From Stereum hirsutum FP-91666 SS1 (Eukaryota > Basidiomycota > Agaricomycetes > Russulales > Stereaceae), in assembly GCF_000264905.1 (NCBI RefSeq), contig NW_006763131.1:3304708-3368707 (forward strand): a stretch of 64,000 bases of DNA, written 5' to 3'. The stretch's first letter is position 1, and every line of letters begins with the position of its first letter. The notes below the pieces were generated by a model. That model did no database searches and was not told the origin of the DNA. It saw only the letters and a list, made by a program, of their open reading frames with translations. Position numbers and translations under genes: made by a program. Of the stretch, positions 23,605 through 36,378 are shown one piece after another.

Positions 23605-24669
23605 TTAGATCTTGGCCTTGCCCAAGGGAGCATCGGAGCTGCCTTTGTAGACGAGCGTGGAGGGCGCATAGCCAAATGAGTCTTCAAGGGTGATGTTCTA
23701 TAGGTAGTAGAAGAGCAGAGCAGTTAGTTAGATTGATTAGGGATATGTAAAGGGTTGTGGAGAGACGGACGAGTTCGCCTGCAATGACGCGGACCTGGAT
23801 GATGAATATTCGGCGGTTAGAAAAAGAATATAGCAAGGCGTACCACGCAGGGAGATGAAACGTACCATCGACCAATGATGAACAGCGTGCAGCGCCCCGA
23901 ACCATACCTGAGTCAAGGAAGAAGAAAGTCAATCAAACGGTCAGCGATCCATTTGTGCGTCCATCAATTCGAACATGACGCCACAACGTCCGTAACGCAC
24001 ACCACCTCTCAACCGCCCAGACACATATATAGGCAGACGCGTATACAACGAGTACGTAAAACAACTCACCTCCCTCCCAAAAGTCGACTGGAACGTCTGC
24101 TCATACGGCGTAATCGCGTTCAAAGTCAACGGCTCGTCCAATCTGGACTTTGGCACGACCTCCTTCAATCTATCCATCGTCTCCTGAATCGCCTCTTTCG
24201 CAGCCTGCCTATTGCTCTCCATAGGTGTGTTCCGTGAACGCTTATCGTAGGACATGATGTGTGGGGCGGGGGAGGTAATGCAGTCGAGGAGAATGGCGAA
24301 GTGGTCCCGGGCGTGGCGGAGATGTTTGCCTGAGTGTTTGTGAGGATTGTGAGTGGTTCATCACAGACAAGTATGAGGGATTCGGAGAAGTTGGAAGCAA
24401 GTGTAGAGTGTGGGGGAGCAGTACGCACCGATCGTCGATCCTGGCAAGTATTTTGATTGGACGGTAAGCTGCTCGTCGGAGACGAGCGAGTTTTCCAGCA
24501 GGTCAATGGCCTGTCCTAACACTGTCGTCGAAACATAGAGTATCTGCTCCAGGTTCTGCATCTCTGTCTCCGTATGCTGGTTGCCGTTCAGAGAGAGGTG
24601 ATTCATCTCAGTGTGGAGTTGTGCAGAGTCGGAAGAAACACCGTTCACAGCTTCAATTGTGGCGGACAT
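23605..24669 (-). CDS. DinB-superfamily protein
   Basis: Four-helix DinB-like fold, a group of putative metal-dependent enzymes best known from bacteria and also present as small fungal proteins. Five exons (24669-24429, 24329-24070, 23907-23866, 23794-23771, 23697-23605) give 219 aa. GKHLRHARDHFAILLD carries a likely first His helix. LHAVHHWSMV carries the second metal-binding His cluster, and it is encoded on a 42-nt exon followed by a 24-nt exon (VRVIAGEL). All junctions are phase-consistent. The C-terminus (FGYAPSTLVYKG) is short and hydrophilic. No targeting signal is obvious. Actual activity is unknown, and assignment to the fold rests on the His-motif pattern and size. Confidence 0.75.
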
Positions 24670-25319
24670 TGTTTAGAAGGCTAGGTCTGATTCCGAGAAG
24701 GGTGATAGAGCGGATTGACTGGGGTGATGGTGTGTAGAGTGGTATGCTTGGAAGACCGAGGTGGGGGAGAGAAGCGAAGAAGGATAGGGTACCGTGCAAG
24801 GGATATGGAGCAGAATGTGGGGGGGTCATCACGGCCGTCTGAAATAAACAGGGACTTGTCGTTCATGTTGGGCACGGCAAACGCGAGGCAAACGAGACGT
24901 TTTCTACCTCACTCTAGGCCTTACAGACACGGTCATTGTCAAGGGTTTTGCGCATGCATTGCTCACATGATGATGACACGGAATATTAGATGTAAAATAC
25001 ATGGAGGTGGAGGAGATGTATCTCTGCGTAATTATGGGCCACCCGTGGATGTGCAAAGGAACCCTTACTCAAAAGCGAGATGAATAATATACCAGACATC
25101 CTGTCACCCAGAATGAGAGACACGAAGAGAACATAGTCATCGACAGTCATCTCTGAGGCTGATAGTCGAAAAAGAGCACGACGCGACGCGCTTTTGTATT
25201 TTAATTTTTTGGATCTGATGACGTAAGATATGGCCACGCGCGTCTCCGAGCGGGATGAGTTCGGGAGTTGTGGAAGAGTTGAGGTTCTCACGTCCGTTTA
25301 ACAGCTCCTTGCTTCAGAC
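24670..25319. other. Divergent promoter region, DinB-fold gene / LSC2
   Basis: 650 bp between two divergent starts. No clear TATA box. Only chance frames. Confidence 0.5.
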
Positions 25320-27217
25320 ATGCTCGCATCGCTCAGGAAAGCAGGCTCTTTCTCCCGCGTACGTTCCATTTTATTCACAACCAAATCGTATTAATTTGGT
25401 TGTCATAGGCTCTGTCTGCGGGCCAGAAGCGCTTCCTCTCCATCCACGAATACCAATCCGTCAACCTCCTCAACTCCGTATGTGCATCCATTCGTATTTA
25501 TTCGTGTATAATCATTCAACGTTCTGTTCACCCTCGAAATGATAGTATGGCATCGCCACTCCCAAAAGTCTCGCTGCAAAGACGCCAGAGGAGGCCTTTG
25601 AAGCCTTCAAAGCATTCGGTACGCGCAATTAAACACCTGTTCCGTCGCCACCCGAAGCGGCACTCCGTACTGAACTTCGTGATTCTACTCCTCCTGTTTA
25701 CCCTACCGCTGTCTATAGGCCCTGACGGAGCTGTGATCAAGGCTCAGGTTCTCGCTGGTGGTCGTGGAAAGGGGAAATTTGACAATGGCCTCCAGGGTGG
25801 TGTACACAAGGTCGCTAGGTACGCTCCGTTCCATCAATTTACTTCCGAACGAATAAATATCTAATTGTTGCCTTTTTCTAAATGTTCGGCATTGTGATGA
25901 AGTGCGGAGGAGGCGCAGAAGTACGCTAAGCAAATGCTCGGTGCGAAGCTCATCACCAAGCAAACTGGTGCAGGAGGTCGCGTCTGCAACGCCGTACGTT
26001 TCCCCCACACCATCCCCCACACCTCTCTCACATGCGTCCTAACACGGAAACATATGAAAAGGTCATGCTTGCGGAACGCCGCGATCCCACCCACGAATAT
26101 TACGTGGCGGTTTTGAACGACCGAGTAAACCAGTCTGCCGTTCTGGTCGCCTCATCCCAAGGTGGTATGAACATCGAGGAAGTCGCTGCTAAGGACCCCT
26201 CCGCCATCATCACTACCCCCATCCCGTACGAGGGTCTCCCTGAGGACAAAGCGCTTGAGGTCGCTGCGAAGCTCGGTTTTAAGACCGCTGAGGCACAGAA
26301 GGAGGCTGCGGACATCTTTATCAACCTTTACAAGATCTTCAAGGACAAGGATGCGACCCAGATCGAGATCAACCCCATGGCCGAGACGGCTGACGGTCAT
26401 GTTCTCTGGTCTGTCCTTCCCTTCCCCTTCGTCATCCGTTTCTAACGCGAATGTGGGATGAAACAGCATGGATGCCAAATTCGGCTTCGACGACAACGCC
26501 GAGTTCAGGCAGAAGGACATCTTCGAGCTTCGTGACGTCTCCCAAGAAGAGCCTTCTGAAGTCGAGGCCCAGAAGTTCAACCTCAACTTCATCAAGCTCG
26601 ATGGGAACATCGGATGCTTGGTTAACGGTGCCGGTCTCGCTATGGCTACTATGGACGTCTTGGCCCTGCACGGCGGCCAGCCGGCGAACTTCTTGGATGT
26701 TGGAGGGTAAGTTCAATATCACGCTCTCAGTATGTTTGGAGGAAGTGAGACAGATTGCTGATGTGTACTTTACAGAGGTGCGACACCGGAGACGGTGAAG
26801 AAGGCGTTCGAGATCTTGCTCGCGGACCCCAAAGTCAAGAGCATCTTCATCAACATCTTCGGTGGTACGTCTGTTTCGATGATCAACTTGTTACCATCTC
26901 CTCATTTTGTCCATCTGGGATGTGTAGGTATCATGCGCTGCGATTACATCGCAGAGGGTGTCATCAAAGCCACCAAGGAGCTCCAGCTCGAGATCCCTCT
27001 CGTCGTTCGTCTGAAGGGTACGAAGGAGGCCGAGGCCAAGGAGTGCGTCCATCTCTTTTCCCATCTCCCTCCCCTGTAGAATGTGTACTAACCTTTTCTT
27101 CTCTTCTTTTTGTTACCTTTCTCCGACAGGATGATCCGTCAATCAGGACTCAAGATCATCCCCTTCGACAGCCTGGACGACGCAGCCGAACGTGCCGCCC
27201 AGCTCGCGCTCGCTTAA
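25320..27217 (+). CDS. LSC2: Succinyl-CoA ligase (ADP/GDP-forming) beta subunit, mitochondrial
   Basis: Beta subunit of the TCA-cycle enzyme that converts succinyl-CoA to succinate with nucleotide phosphorylation in the mitochondrial matrix. Ten exons from ATG 25320. The N-terminus ([21 protein letters not shown]) is a typical matrix presequence and is followed by FLSIHEYQS. The ATP-grasp domain shows [24 protein letters not shown] and [13 protein letters not shown]. The C-terminal ligase domain has [29 protein letters not shown] and the phosphohistidine-partner region [14 protein letters not shown]. It ends with ERAAQLALA and TAA at 27215. All splice joins keep frame, for example VGG|GATPE and IFGG|IMRC. 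No oddities. Confidence 0.96.
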
Positions 27218-28131
27218 TCCTCCTCCTCCCCGTACCTTCTCTCCATCCTTCACCAGCACCGTCCATCTTTCCCGTTTCGCATTGATTGATTTTGATTGGT
27301 TGGGAACTCGGGACAACCCACTGTTTTCATTACTTCCCTCTGTTCTGCTTCTTTCACTGTGAACCGCCAATGCAATACCTAGATCTTTTCTTGTTTTCTA
27401 TCTGCTTCACCGTGTTGTTCGAATTGAGTCCCATAATATAAACACACAAGAATGTGCGGAGTCGACAAAATCCACCGGAGCAGAGCCTCAAGCGTTGGGC
27501 CCTGCGCGATGATCAGCTCGGAAGACATTAATATTGCACTCACACTCTGGTGATTGAGGCGGATGGTACCGGGTAGGTGTTCCGGACTACTCGCTCTCCC
27601 CTCAGCGTGAGATCGTCCAACTGAACGAATTTCGATGGTCAAGAAGTTCAGATGATTCGAGCACGGGCTGAGTACGTACGTACTAAATGATAGGTAGCTA
27701 AAGAGAGAGAAAAACTGAGGGAAAAGAACGAGACTGGACGAGGCTCTGAAAAAGTTGGCGAGACGGTCGAAAAAACGGGAAACGAGAAAAGATTGAAGGC
27801 GCGTGGATGCAAAAGGGCCGATGAAATTTGAGAAGGAAGGCGATAACTTGAAGAAGAAGAGCCATGAATGGTGCGTCACGGATCCACCGGCAAGTAAGAA
27901 ACCCGTAGACGACACTAAATAACTAGATGCAAGAAAAGAGAATAAGAGATAAAAGGGAAATCATTGAAGGGAACCAAGTGAAGGGAAAAATCACGAAGCC
28001 AACGAGCTTGGGGTCAAGAAAAAGAATGCAGTATCGTAAGCGTCAGCAAATAGGCGGTCCATTGCGGCTGAGCATGACGATGTACACATGTATGTGCACG
28101 TATTTACACACTAGCACCCTCGAGTGCAACA
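27218..28131. other. Convergent 3' region, LSC2 / PRRC2-like gene
   Basis: About 900 bp. It contains a 178-codon minus frame (27379-27915) rich in Phe/Ser that lies in the shared 3' flanks. It has no motif and is likely chance. Confidence 0.5.
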
Positions 28132-31100
28132 CTACCACGGACGGCCATAATGGGAAGCACCGTAGGGTTGTTGTTGCTGTTGCTGGTATTGCTGTTGCTG
28201 CTGTTGTTGCTGCTGAGGTTGCATCATCCCCTGTGGCGGATGTCCATGCCCCATCACACCACCCGGCAGAGGATGTTGCCCCATCATCGGCGTCCCCTGC
28301 ACCGGCATGGCCCCATACGCACCCCTCTGCATACCCTCACCGGGCCTTCCTCCTACTACACTCCCAGCAGGGCTGCCGGGATAAGGAGGTGGAAGAAGCG
28401 GTATATGCATCATCGCAGGACTGTTCTGATACATTGGGGGCATGCCTTGCGCGGGATGATGAGGCGTTCCTGGGGCGACTTGCATCTGCGGATGTGCATG
28501 GGCGTGCGACATCGCTGGGCTCATCTGCATGACGGTTGATGGTCGACCGCGGTTCTGCTGCACAGGGACTGGTGGTGGAGGCATCGATTTTGAAGCTTGC
28601 TGGGGTGTTTGATGCGGCTGTGGGTGTTGATGATGCTGCTGCTGCTGCTGTTGCTGTTGCTGCATCTGTTGTTGTTGTTGCATATGCTGTTGATGCTGCT
28701 GCTGAGCATGGAGAGCAGCCTGATGGTGTGCATGTGCCGCCACAGCAGAAGCCTGAGCCTGAGCAGGGGTGTGCATGACCGCCGGCGGAGGTGTAGCGTA
28801 CATCGTCGGTGGGCCACCCCCGGGAGAGGGATAGGACATATACTGCGCTGGTGCCGGGTATGGTGAAGCAGGCATAGGTCTCATCATCGGTGTCTGAGGA
28901 GCTGTGGGCATCCATACCGGATGGGCATATTGTGGCGAAGGTCCATTGACGACGACAGGGCCAGGACTGGGAGCCATGACGGCGGGGTACACCATCCCTG
29001 GTGCGGGCGTGTGGCTCATCATCGGCGAAGGGTAAGTCATGTAGGATGGGCGCATGGCTTGTCCAGGATTAGGCACTGGCGGAGGGAGTGTGAAGCTGGG
29101 TGCACGAGCGGGTGGAGGGCGCGAAGAAGAAGACACGTTCCCGGACGATGGCGGCTGGATGACCTTGGCCGAGGACGAGGACGAAGGCGTAGGGACTTGC
29201 TGGAATGCACGAGTCACATCGTGCAGCGACATCCGTGACGGACCATGGGACGTCGTCGGAGGCGGTGTTTCCCCATCTTCGGACTTGACTTCCTGCAAAG
29301 TGAACGGTACCGAAGTCAGGTCGTCCGCAATACCTTGAAGCGAGTTCACAGAGGGAAGCTCCGCCTTTGTTTGTGACCAGAGAAATTTGAGGTGTTCTGG
29401 ATCTGGAGGCCGCGCCGGCGAATCTTTCGTGGAGAATGCACCCGGGGACTTCGTCCATGGCGCTGAACCGGGCTGCTGAGGTGGCGTTGGCGGCATGTGT
29501 TCAGATTGTCCAGACTGTTCCAGACTGTTCAGTAAATTATCTCAATAAATGTATAAGTTAGCATGATACTCACAGAACCTTCCGAGCTCTTGCTCCCCGT
29601 GCCATTCTCTTTACTGCCTACCACTGAAGGTCTTAGTTGTTCTGCGGAGTGCACCCCATTCAAAGCAGTACGCTCTGCCTCTAGCTTGGCCCTTTCAGCA
29701 GCCATCGTCTCTGGATCAAACCGAGGTGGTCGCGGCCGCTGACCTTCCGGCAGCTCGCTCGACACCATAAAGTTTACCCGCGAAGACGAGTCCACTATCT
29801 CCATTGGATATTTGCGATGAAGCGGCTCAAAACCCTCAGACACCTTAGACGCTAGTCGTGTTGATGCCGTTCCGTCCGGTCTAATCGGCGGAGAATCGGG
29901 AGGCGCACTTGCGTCAGCTTCAGGTGGTGGCGAGAGGCTGACAGTCTCGGGTTGATCGACGGGAGCTGGTGAGGGTGGCGAAGGCTGAGATGGCGGTGGA
30001 GGAGCTTTCTGTCGCCAAGAAGGAAGGTTATCTGCCTCTCGTGATTTCCCAAACGCTCCTGCACCATTGACGTTCGCGGTCCTGCTAGGTGGTGGCGGCG
30101 GAGACTTCGCGAGAGCAATAGTCGTGACCGGAGCTCTCGTCTCTGAAACAGAAGGCGCGATAGAAGCAGGACGAGTGGGAACAGAGGGCCCCTCCCGAGC
30201 AGGATCGCATGGCGTCAACCTCTCCTTCGAGATATATACCTTATACTTGATCTTGCCGTTGTAGTTCGGTGGCGCCGGCCTTCTGAACAACACGTCATTC
30301 AACGACAAGGTGTCCCGCCTCATCCCCTCCACCGGTGGATCGAAACTCAAAAGATTGTCCCACCGCAGCGCCCTCGCCGTTGATTTGTAGTACGCATCTT
30401 GCTGCCTCTGCGTTACAGGTGGCCACCGTGGCACGAAATGCTTCGGGAGTTTGACAGTGTAAGTATTCCATGCGCGCGGGCTCGCAGGCTCGGGGTCACT
30501 TGAAGTGGCGAAGTCCTTCGGCGGTGAAGGCGGCGGTGGATGGAAAGTGGGCTCCGAGGGGACAGAAGCGCGGGGTTCGCGTTCGCGTCTGACGAAACCT
30601 TCGGGCCTGCGGTTGGGTGGGATCCATACCTGAGGCTTCGTGGGCTCGACCTTCGCATGCGTAGGTGGGGTGAAGTCGGTCTTGATCTGAGTGAGTTCTG
30701 GTTTCTCGGGATGTCTTGGTTCAGCACCGGCCAAATGCTCAGAGCCAGATGGCTCTCGCGATCTGTCCGTAGTGTGCATATGGTTAAGTGTGCTCCTGAT
30801 GCGACTTATCGTGTCGTCCAAGGCTGACAATGAAGCTTCACGATACTGAGAAGCCCCTGGCGGTGGACGATGCGCCTTCAATCCTGGATGACCTGCGGAT
30901 ACCTGGGACTCCGCGACAGAGGGCAGGGGCCTGATCGAAGACTCAGGTGAGCTCCCAACGACGCTCGAAGCTGTTTTCGTGACCGTGACAGCTTCGTCGG
31001 ACCGACCCTCCGGTACAGAGGACAACGATTGCTCATCGACCGCCTTTCTCCTCCACGAAGACACGACATCGTTCCTAGTGAGAACTTTCGACTCCGTAGC

Positions 31101-34100
31101 CAGAGGTCCATCATCGAAGAAATCGCTAGCCACAGGCCGTGGTGGCTTCCTCGAAAGCCCATCCTGCGCTACGGTGGGTTTCTGTCGAACCTCGGGCGAC
31201 GATGCAAGCTCTTCTGGGATGGTCGACGGCTTGTCCTCAACACCGACCAACTTGCCCATGTCCGTGAAATCAACCTCTTCCATCCCCTCGTCCCTGTCCA
31301 ACGAGATATGCTCGACATCAGCCACGCTCGGCCGAGGTGCCTGAGCCACCGTCGATACAACATGCACGGAATGCTCAGACCGCGCCTGTGACTGAGATGA
31401 ACGGGTACGAGTGACTGGGTGGTGCGGTGGTGGTAGAGGTGGCAAAGGACCGGAGCGTCTCCAAGTGTCGGGCTCCGCAGAAGGTGGGGGCGGGGCCGGA
31501 GCATGCACGAAGTTTTGTGGACCTCGTTGAGAAGGCCCTGAAGAACTTAATCGCGGACGAGAGAACTCTGTATCCCGAGGACCTGGTGCTGGCCTGAAGG
31601 ACGAAGTCCTCGAAAACGCTGGCTTCTCTCTTTCCGAGACCAGAGAGGCTGCTGGATGCGACGGTTTGACATCCTCCTTCGGGGACTCAACAACCTACAA
31701 TAAGGTTCGTCAGCACGCCCAATACACACAAACATAAATCGGATATCAACTAAATTGCGATCATACCTTGATCGTTTCGACCACAGGGGCAGCAACAGGC
31801 TTCTCCTTCTCCTTCTCTTTCTCCTTCATCGCCAGTATCCTCTCCTCCAACTCTGCCGCCTTCCGTCTCGCCCTCTCCTTCTCCTTCTCCCTCTCCTCCT
31901 CCTCCTGCTGTCTCCTCAATCTTGCCCTCTCCGCCGCGGTATGCATAGCCGCCTTTCTCAGTTCATCTTCATCTACGACACCCACCAGCGGCGTAGGAAC
32001 GGCGGGTGGTGGTGAAAGCGCCGCCTCCGAAGTCCCAGAGACGACTGACCCGGGACCGAGAACCCGCGTCGTAGAACCCGGCGAACGAGCGGACGAGGCA
32101 TGGCGGCCGATACTCACGCTCGACATTGCATCCTCCCGATCCACATCCTTCGCGCGTAAATCCCACGATTCCCTTGTTGATGGCTCGCGGTCCCTCGTCG
32201 CAGGCACAGGTGAGTGAGGAGAATGTAAGTGTGATTGAGAGTACTGCCGGTGCGGAGGGATAGTCGAAGGTGGTGGCATGGCCGACAGATGCGGTGGAAG
32301 CTGTCTGCCTCCTCGTCCCAAGAGCGGGGACTGCGACTGAGACTGAGAAAGGGATTGAGTTTCCGAGGTGGATGACATTCGACGGGTTGAGGGAGGTGGG
32401 CCCCAGGCGTTGGTTGGTTCGTGGTCAGAGGTCGGAGAGAAAGTCTTGTGGCCGGGATGGAGACCGTCGGGTTCTGATGGCTTTTGGAGGAGTTGAACGT
32501 TGTGATGGTGCGATGGCACATCACGACCATTTCTTGAATCACCTGTTACAAAAATATTGAATATCGTATCCCTTACACATCTCGAAATATGCATACGCAA
32601 CAAGAAGGAGGCATGCAAAGAAGCAAGGGGGAAAAGACGCACCAGGACCGCCTCTCGAATGGGCATTTGCATAAGGCTCCAACCGATTCGACCTCTCATT
32701 GAATAATACCCTCGAAGGCTCCTGCGGGGATAAACTCGAAGTCGAAGACCCCGCCCTTCCACTTCTCCAGCCACCTCTCGGACCGTCCGCACCATGATCA
32801 TGATCAGGACCGTGGGCAGGAACACCAGGCCCACCTCTCGGCCTCAGACCCCATGCATTCGCAGGCGGAGGAGGCCTTCCACCTCCCCCGCCCCCACCCG
32901 ACCTGGGCCAGCTCCGATCAAAGTCGTCCGCGAATCTGTCCTCTTTGTGCACTGGACCACTGGGTGGCGAGGAATTCGAAGGCGGTTGTCCGTCCCCGTC
33001 CGCTGTTTCGACAACTTTGTACTGTCGTCCGTCGCCGAACTCGATGACCTCGTCTAGGAAATCGTCATTGTCTTCCTCGATCTACATCAGCCATACACGC
33101 CCAAGCACACAAAGTTGATCAATTATTTACATTCGAAGGAGATATTTTATGAGACAGGGAGGACGAGAGAGAAATGAAACGCACGTCGTCCCAATGGTGT
33201 GCGTTTGGATCTAAGTGCTTGCCTCGGAACCTATCTGCCGCCTGCATCATCGCCTCGTTCGGTGGAGGTTCCTTATTCGTGTCGGTCCCTGTCGATGTCG
33301 ATTGAGCCTGCGAGCTCGAAGCCTTCTTCTCCAGCTGTTTGGCCGCACGACCTTAATGCACCATAGAAAAAAAAGACCCAAAAGAAATAACGTTAATTCA
33401 GCACGACGCGCAACTCCTTTCAATGCACAAAACATCTTTCTAACAATACACCATACTCAAGAAAGGGATCCCACGCTGATGAAAGGGACAAAGAAAAGAC
33501 GACGTACTTTGCGCCGCCTCAGCCGCCTCCGCCGCCGTCGGAAAGTCATTCTGCACCCTCGACATCCCTGCTCCCATTCCCCCGCCACCTCCACCGCCCT
33601 GCCCCGTCCTACCCCACACAGGCCTACTTCCCCCGTTCGTACCTTCCTTCTCCATATTGACAATAGCCCCTTTCGGCATTGGCTGAATCACCTTCCCAGC
33701 GATCGGTAAAGCCGGTGGACCATGCCCATGGGTCGCAGTCGATATGGTCACCGGGACTGGACCGCCCGGTGGTACAACGGCTGCGGGGTTGGTAGCGTCA
33801 AGATTAGTGGAACTGGGTGAGGGTGAAGGACCATTGGCATTGAGAGAGGGAGAGGCTGAGGAAGGGCGCGACCAGCCTGGGCCAGTTGTCGTCGAAGGTT
33901 GAGGGTGGGCTGTAAGTTTTGTGGTTATGAGGCGAGAGTGAGGTGCTGTTGGTTGCGGAGAGGGTTTTGCTGGTTGATTGGGAAAAAATGAAGAGTACGT
34001 CAGCTAGTCAAGTCAGAAAACAGCAAGATCTTATAAGAGCAAAGAAAGGTGCGGAGAGGAGGATCCAGAAATACAATTTGTCAAGGACACGACTATGAAC

Positions 34101-35036
34101 ACAAGAACGAAAATATGGTAATCGTGAATGCAACGTGTTACCACGAGTCTTAAGTCTTCGTCGATATTTAAAGAAAGGAGCACTGTGGAAGCAAGGGCAT
34201 CCAAACGCCGATATTCCAAGTACTCGCAAACACAGTTGTTCACCATAACAGCATACGACTCTCGATTCTCGCGCCACACGAACTGTCAAATTCCATCCAA
34301 ATAAAGAGCTCTCATAACCTCACCCGAACCAAACCAGCAAGGAAGTGAACGCGAACAAACAAAAACAAAACCAAAGCAACCCGACAAAAAAATAAGAAGA
34401 AAAAAAAGATAAAAAGATAAAACACTCACAACTGCTCGCCCCCTTTGACACACTCCCACCGCCCGCCAAGCTCGACAGCCCATGTCCAGACCCCAACGAC
34501 CCTAAGCTAGGACTAGCACCAGTGCCACCCGCCGCCGACGAATGATTCTGCTCCCAAAACTTCTTTGCGACGTTCACAGCGGCGAACTTCTTCGGATGCG
34601 GGGCTGCCGTGACCGTTGATGCAGCCGAGCCCGAGAGGGGCTTAAGCGATGTTGAGAATGAAGGGGACGAAGCCGATGAAGTCGAGGTAGATGGTGCGAC
34701 GGTGACTCCGACATTATTCGTGGGTGCGTTCGCACTCGTGCTTGCGCTGTGGCCGGGGTTGGCCGTATCAGGAGTTGGTGTCGGTGTCGTAGAAATTGTG
34801 GCGGCGGTGGTTGCGTCAGTGGTGGACGTCGATGTCGGTGGTCCATCAGCCTGGGACTGCTGGAGTGCATCATTCGAATTGGGATGGCCGTCGCTCTCAA
34901 GAGGGGTACTCGACTCTGGTTTCGACGGAAGGTTGGTGGCGGTCGATGTGGCCGCAGGGGTCGAAGAAGGAGCCGGTTCAGTTCCCGTTCCGTTCGGTCC
35001 AGAGATCCCCAACGTCGTCGTCTCGTTATTCTCCAT
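28132..35036 (-). CDS. Very large disordered protein with PRRC2/BAT2-like N-terminus
   Basis: Seven exons (35036-34430, 33969-33508, 33351-33185, 33081-32643, 32542-31767, 31694-29574, 29514-28132) give 1,984 aa, nearly all low complexity. Conserved islands: KKFAAVNVAKKFWEQN near residue 170; GPGWSRP and NDFPTAAEAAEAAQ with a charged KQLEKKA run; and HHWDDIEEDNDDFLDEVIEFGDGRQYKV. The order (Lys-aromatic-Ser-x-Asn start, GW motif, FPT-A-AA helix) resembles the BAT2_N region of animal PRRC2 proteins, linked to mRNA translation and stress granules. That homology is my inference. Further on come an Arg/Glu coiled-coil (RLRRQQEEEEREKEKERARR) and a conserved-looking YTVKLPKHFVPRWPPVTQR. The C-terminus is Pro/Met/Gln-rich with poly-Gln runs. 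Intron 1 is 460 nt, long for this genome. Confidence 0.82.
28632..28711 (-). repeat. CAG/CAA-type trinucleotide run (poly-Gln)
   Basis: Gln codon run in the last exon of the PRRC2-like gene. A second Gln run is near 28166-28220. Mixed CAG and CAA codons suggest selection for glutamine rather than simple slippage alone. Confidence 0.8.
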
Positions 35037-35894
35037 AAACGCGTCTTCAGACGCAGACCACTTTGTTCTTTCTTCACGGGTTGCAAGGGTGTGCGACGAC
35101 CTGTGATCGCCGAACCGAAAACCAAAAATCCAAATGCGCACAAAGCGGCACAAACAAGTCAATCATCCCGCAGTATTCGAACATCTGTCCAAAGATATGT
35201 CGAGCATGCGCACCTGTCGGCTATAAAATGTGCAGCCTGATGTGTGTATATGGATGGGTGTGAGTGTAGAGGGGGCAAAGATGCCGGTGGGGAGGAGGAA
35301 ATATCGAGCAGTCGATTCTTCTGAAAGTGGCTGCTCGCTCGCGGCGGGCGATTGCTCCCGTCGCTAACCCTTTTCCGGTAATTTCGAGGCCGCACGCCGC
35401 CCCGCATCCGACACGCGCGAAGAACGAGGGCCACAGCGCTTTGCGGATCTTGCGCCAGCCCATGAATTATTGTTCGACGATGAGCACGGAGCGTTACGAC
35501 GAGTTGGAAGAGACAAAGCAGGTGCAGTGAGCAGATAGATTACGAGTCAACGGGCAATACCGTTTGCGTCCAGAGTAGTAAGCAGAATTACAAAAGTGAT
35601 AATACCGTACAACATGTGTGGAAGCGATGAATAATGATACACAATTGCAAAGGAGGATCGTGGCTCAGCGGGAAGGACAAGGAACAAGTGGAAACATGTA
35701 CGTGAGGGTGCGATGTGAAAACCTGGAAGCGCAGATGAAATTTATAAGGCGATAATGTAGCGTTTGCAAGGCGTTTCCGATCCACAACAAATATGGTAAT
35801 AATGGTGTCCGTCGAGTCCCTGAACAAATGATAAATGTTAGCTACGGGCATATCGCAAAGACTTACATGGCAGAAGGACATACCATCATATAGA
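35037..35894. other. Intergenic region, PRRC2-like / Ser-rich gene
   Basis: About 860 bp with the promoter of the large disordered-protein gene. No supported gene. A plus-strand 163-codon frame (34749-35240) is antisense to exon 1 of the large gene. Confidence 0.5.
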
Positions 35895-36378
35895 CTAGTA
35901 CTCGTCCGACTCGCTCAGCGGCACATCAGACAAGTTCCGCCTATGCCCCGCCACTGAGACTGAGCTCCTATCCGACTCAGCAGCACTCGTTTCGTACGAC
36001 ACAATGCTGCGAGTGGTGCTCATCTACACATACAAGAATGAACCACTGTAAGCTCTCTGCCTCGGTTTGCAAGCAGCGTGGTAATGAACATACCGATCCT
36101 CTCCTGTCCTGGCCCTGACCGTATTGAGCACCCAGATACGAAGACCTGCTCGACGGCATCTCCTGAAGTTGAACTTCCATAGGCTCAACTGGGGGTGGCG
36201 GTACGAGTGGCGTGTTCAGCAACAGATTCAGAGTAGACAAGAATGACTGCCCGAAGGTCTGTTGTTTTCGAGGTGATGGGGACGAGCTAGACGGAGACGT
36301 GGAGGAAGATGCGGCTGCTGATGGTTCAATGTTGGTAGGCATAGGCGTAGGCATTTCAGGAGCAAGGGCGGAGTTCAT
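35895..36378 (-). CDS. Small Ser/Pro-rich protein, function unknown
   Basis: Two exons (36378-36094 and 36023-35895), 137 aa. The N-terminus is Pro/Thr/Ser rich. A short hydrophobic helix follows (FGQSFLSTLNLLL), then PLVPPPPVEP, and the C-terminal third is Ser/Arg rich (RRGSMSTTR, RRNLSDVPLSESDEY) with several basophilic phosphosite-like motifs. It could be a small regulatory or scaffold protein; I do not recognise it. The intron has clean GTATGT and TGTAG signals. Same strand as the preceding large gene. Confidence 0.65.

Noticed and set aside
26152..26610. 152-codon minus frame opposite LSC2
   Set aside because: Antisense shadow of strongly coding LSC2 exons.
27379..27915. 178-codon minus-strand open frame
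   Set aside because: Lies in the shared 3' flanks of two convergent genes, Phe/Ser biased, no motif, no splice partners.
33970..34429. snoRNA in a long intron
   Set aside because: No convincing C/D or H/ACA boxes with terminal stem.
34609..35240. Long plus-strand frames opposite the first exon of the PRRC2-like gene
   Set aside because: Antisense to a Ser/Thr/Pro-rich exon; no independent signals.
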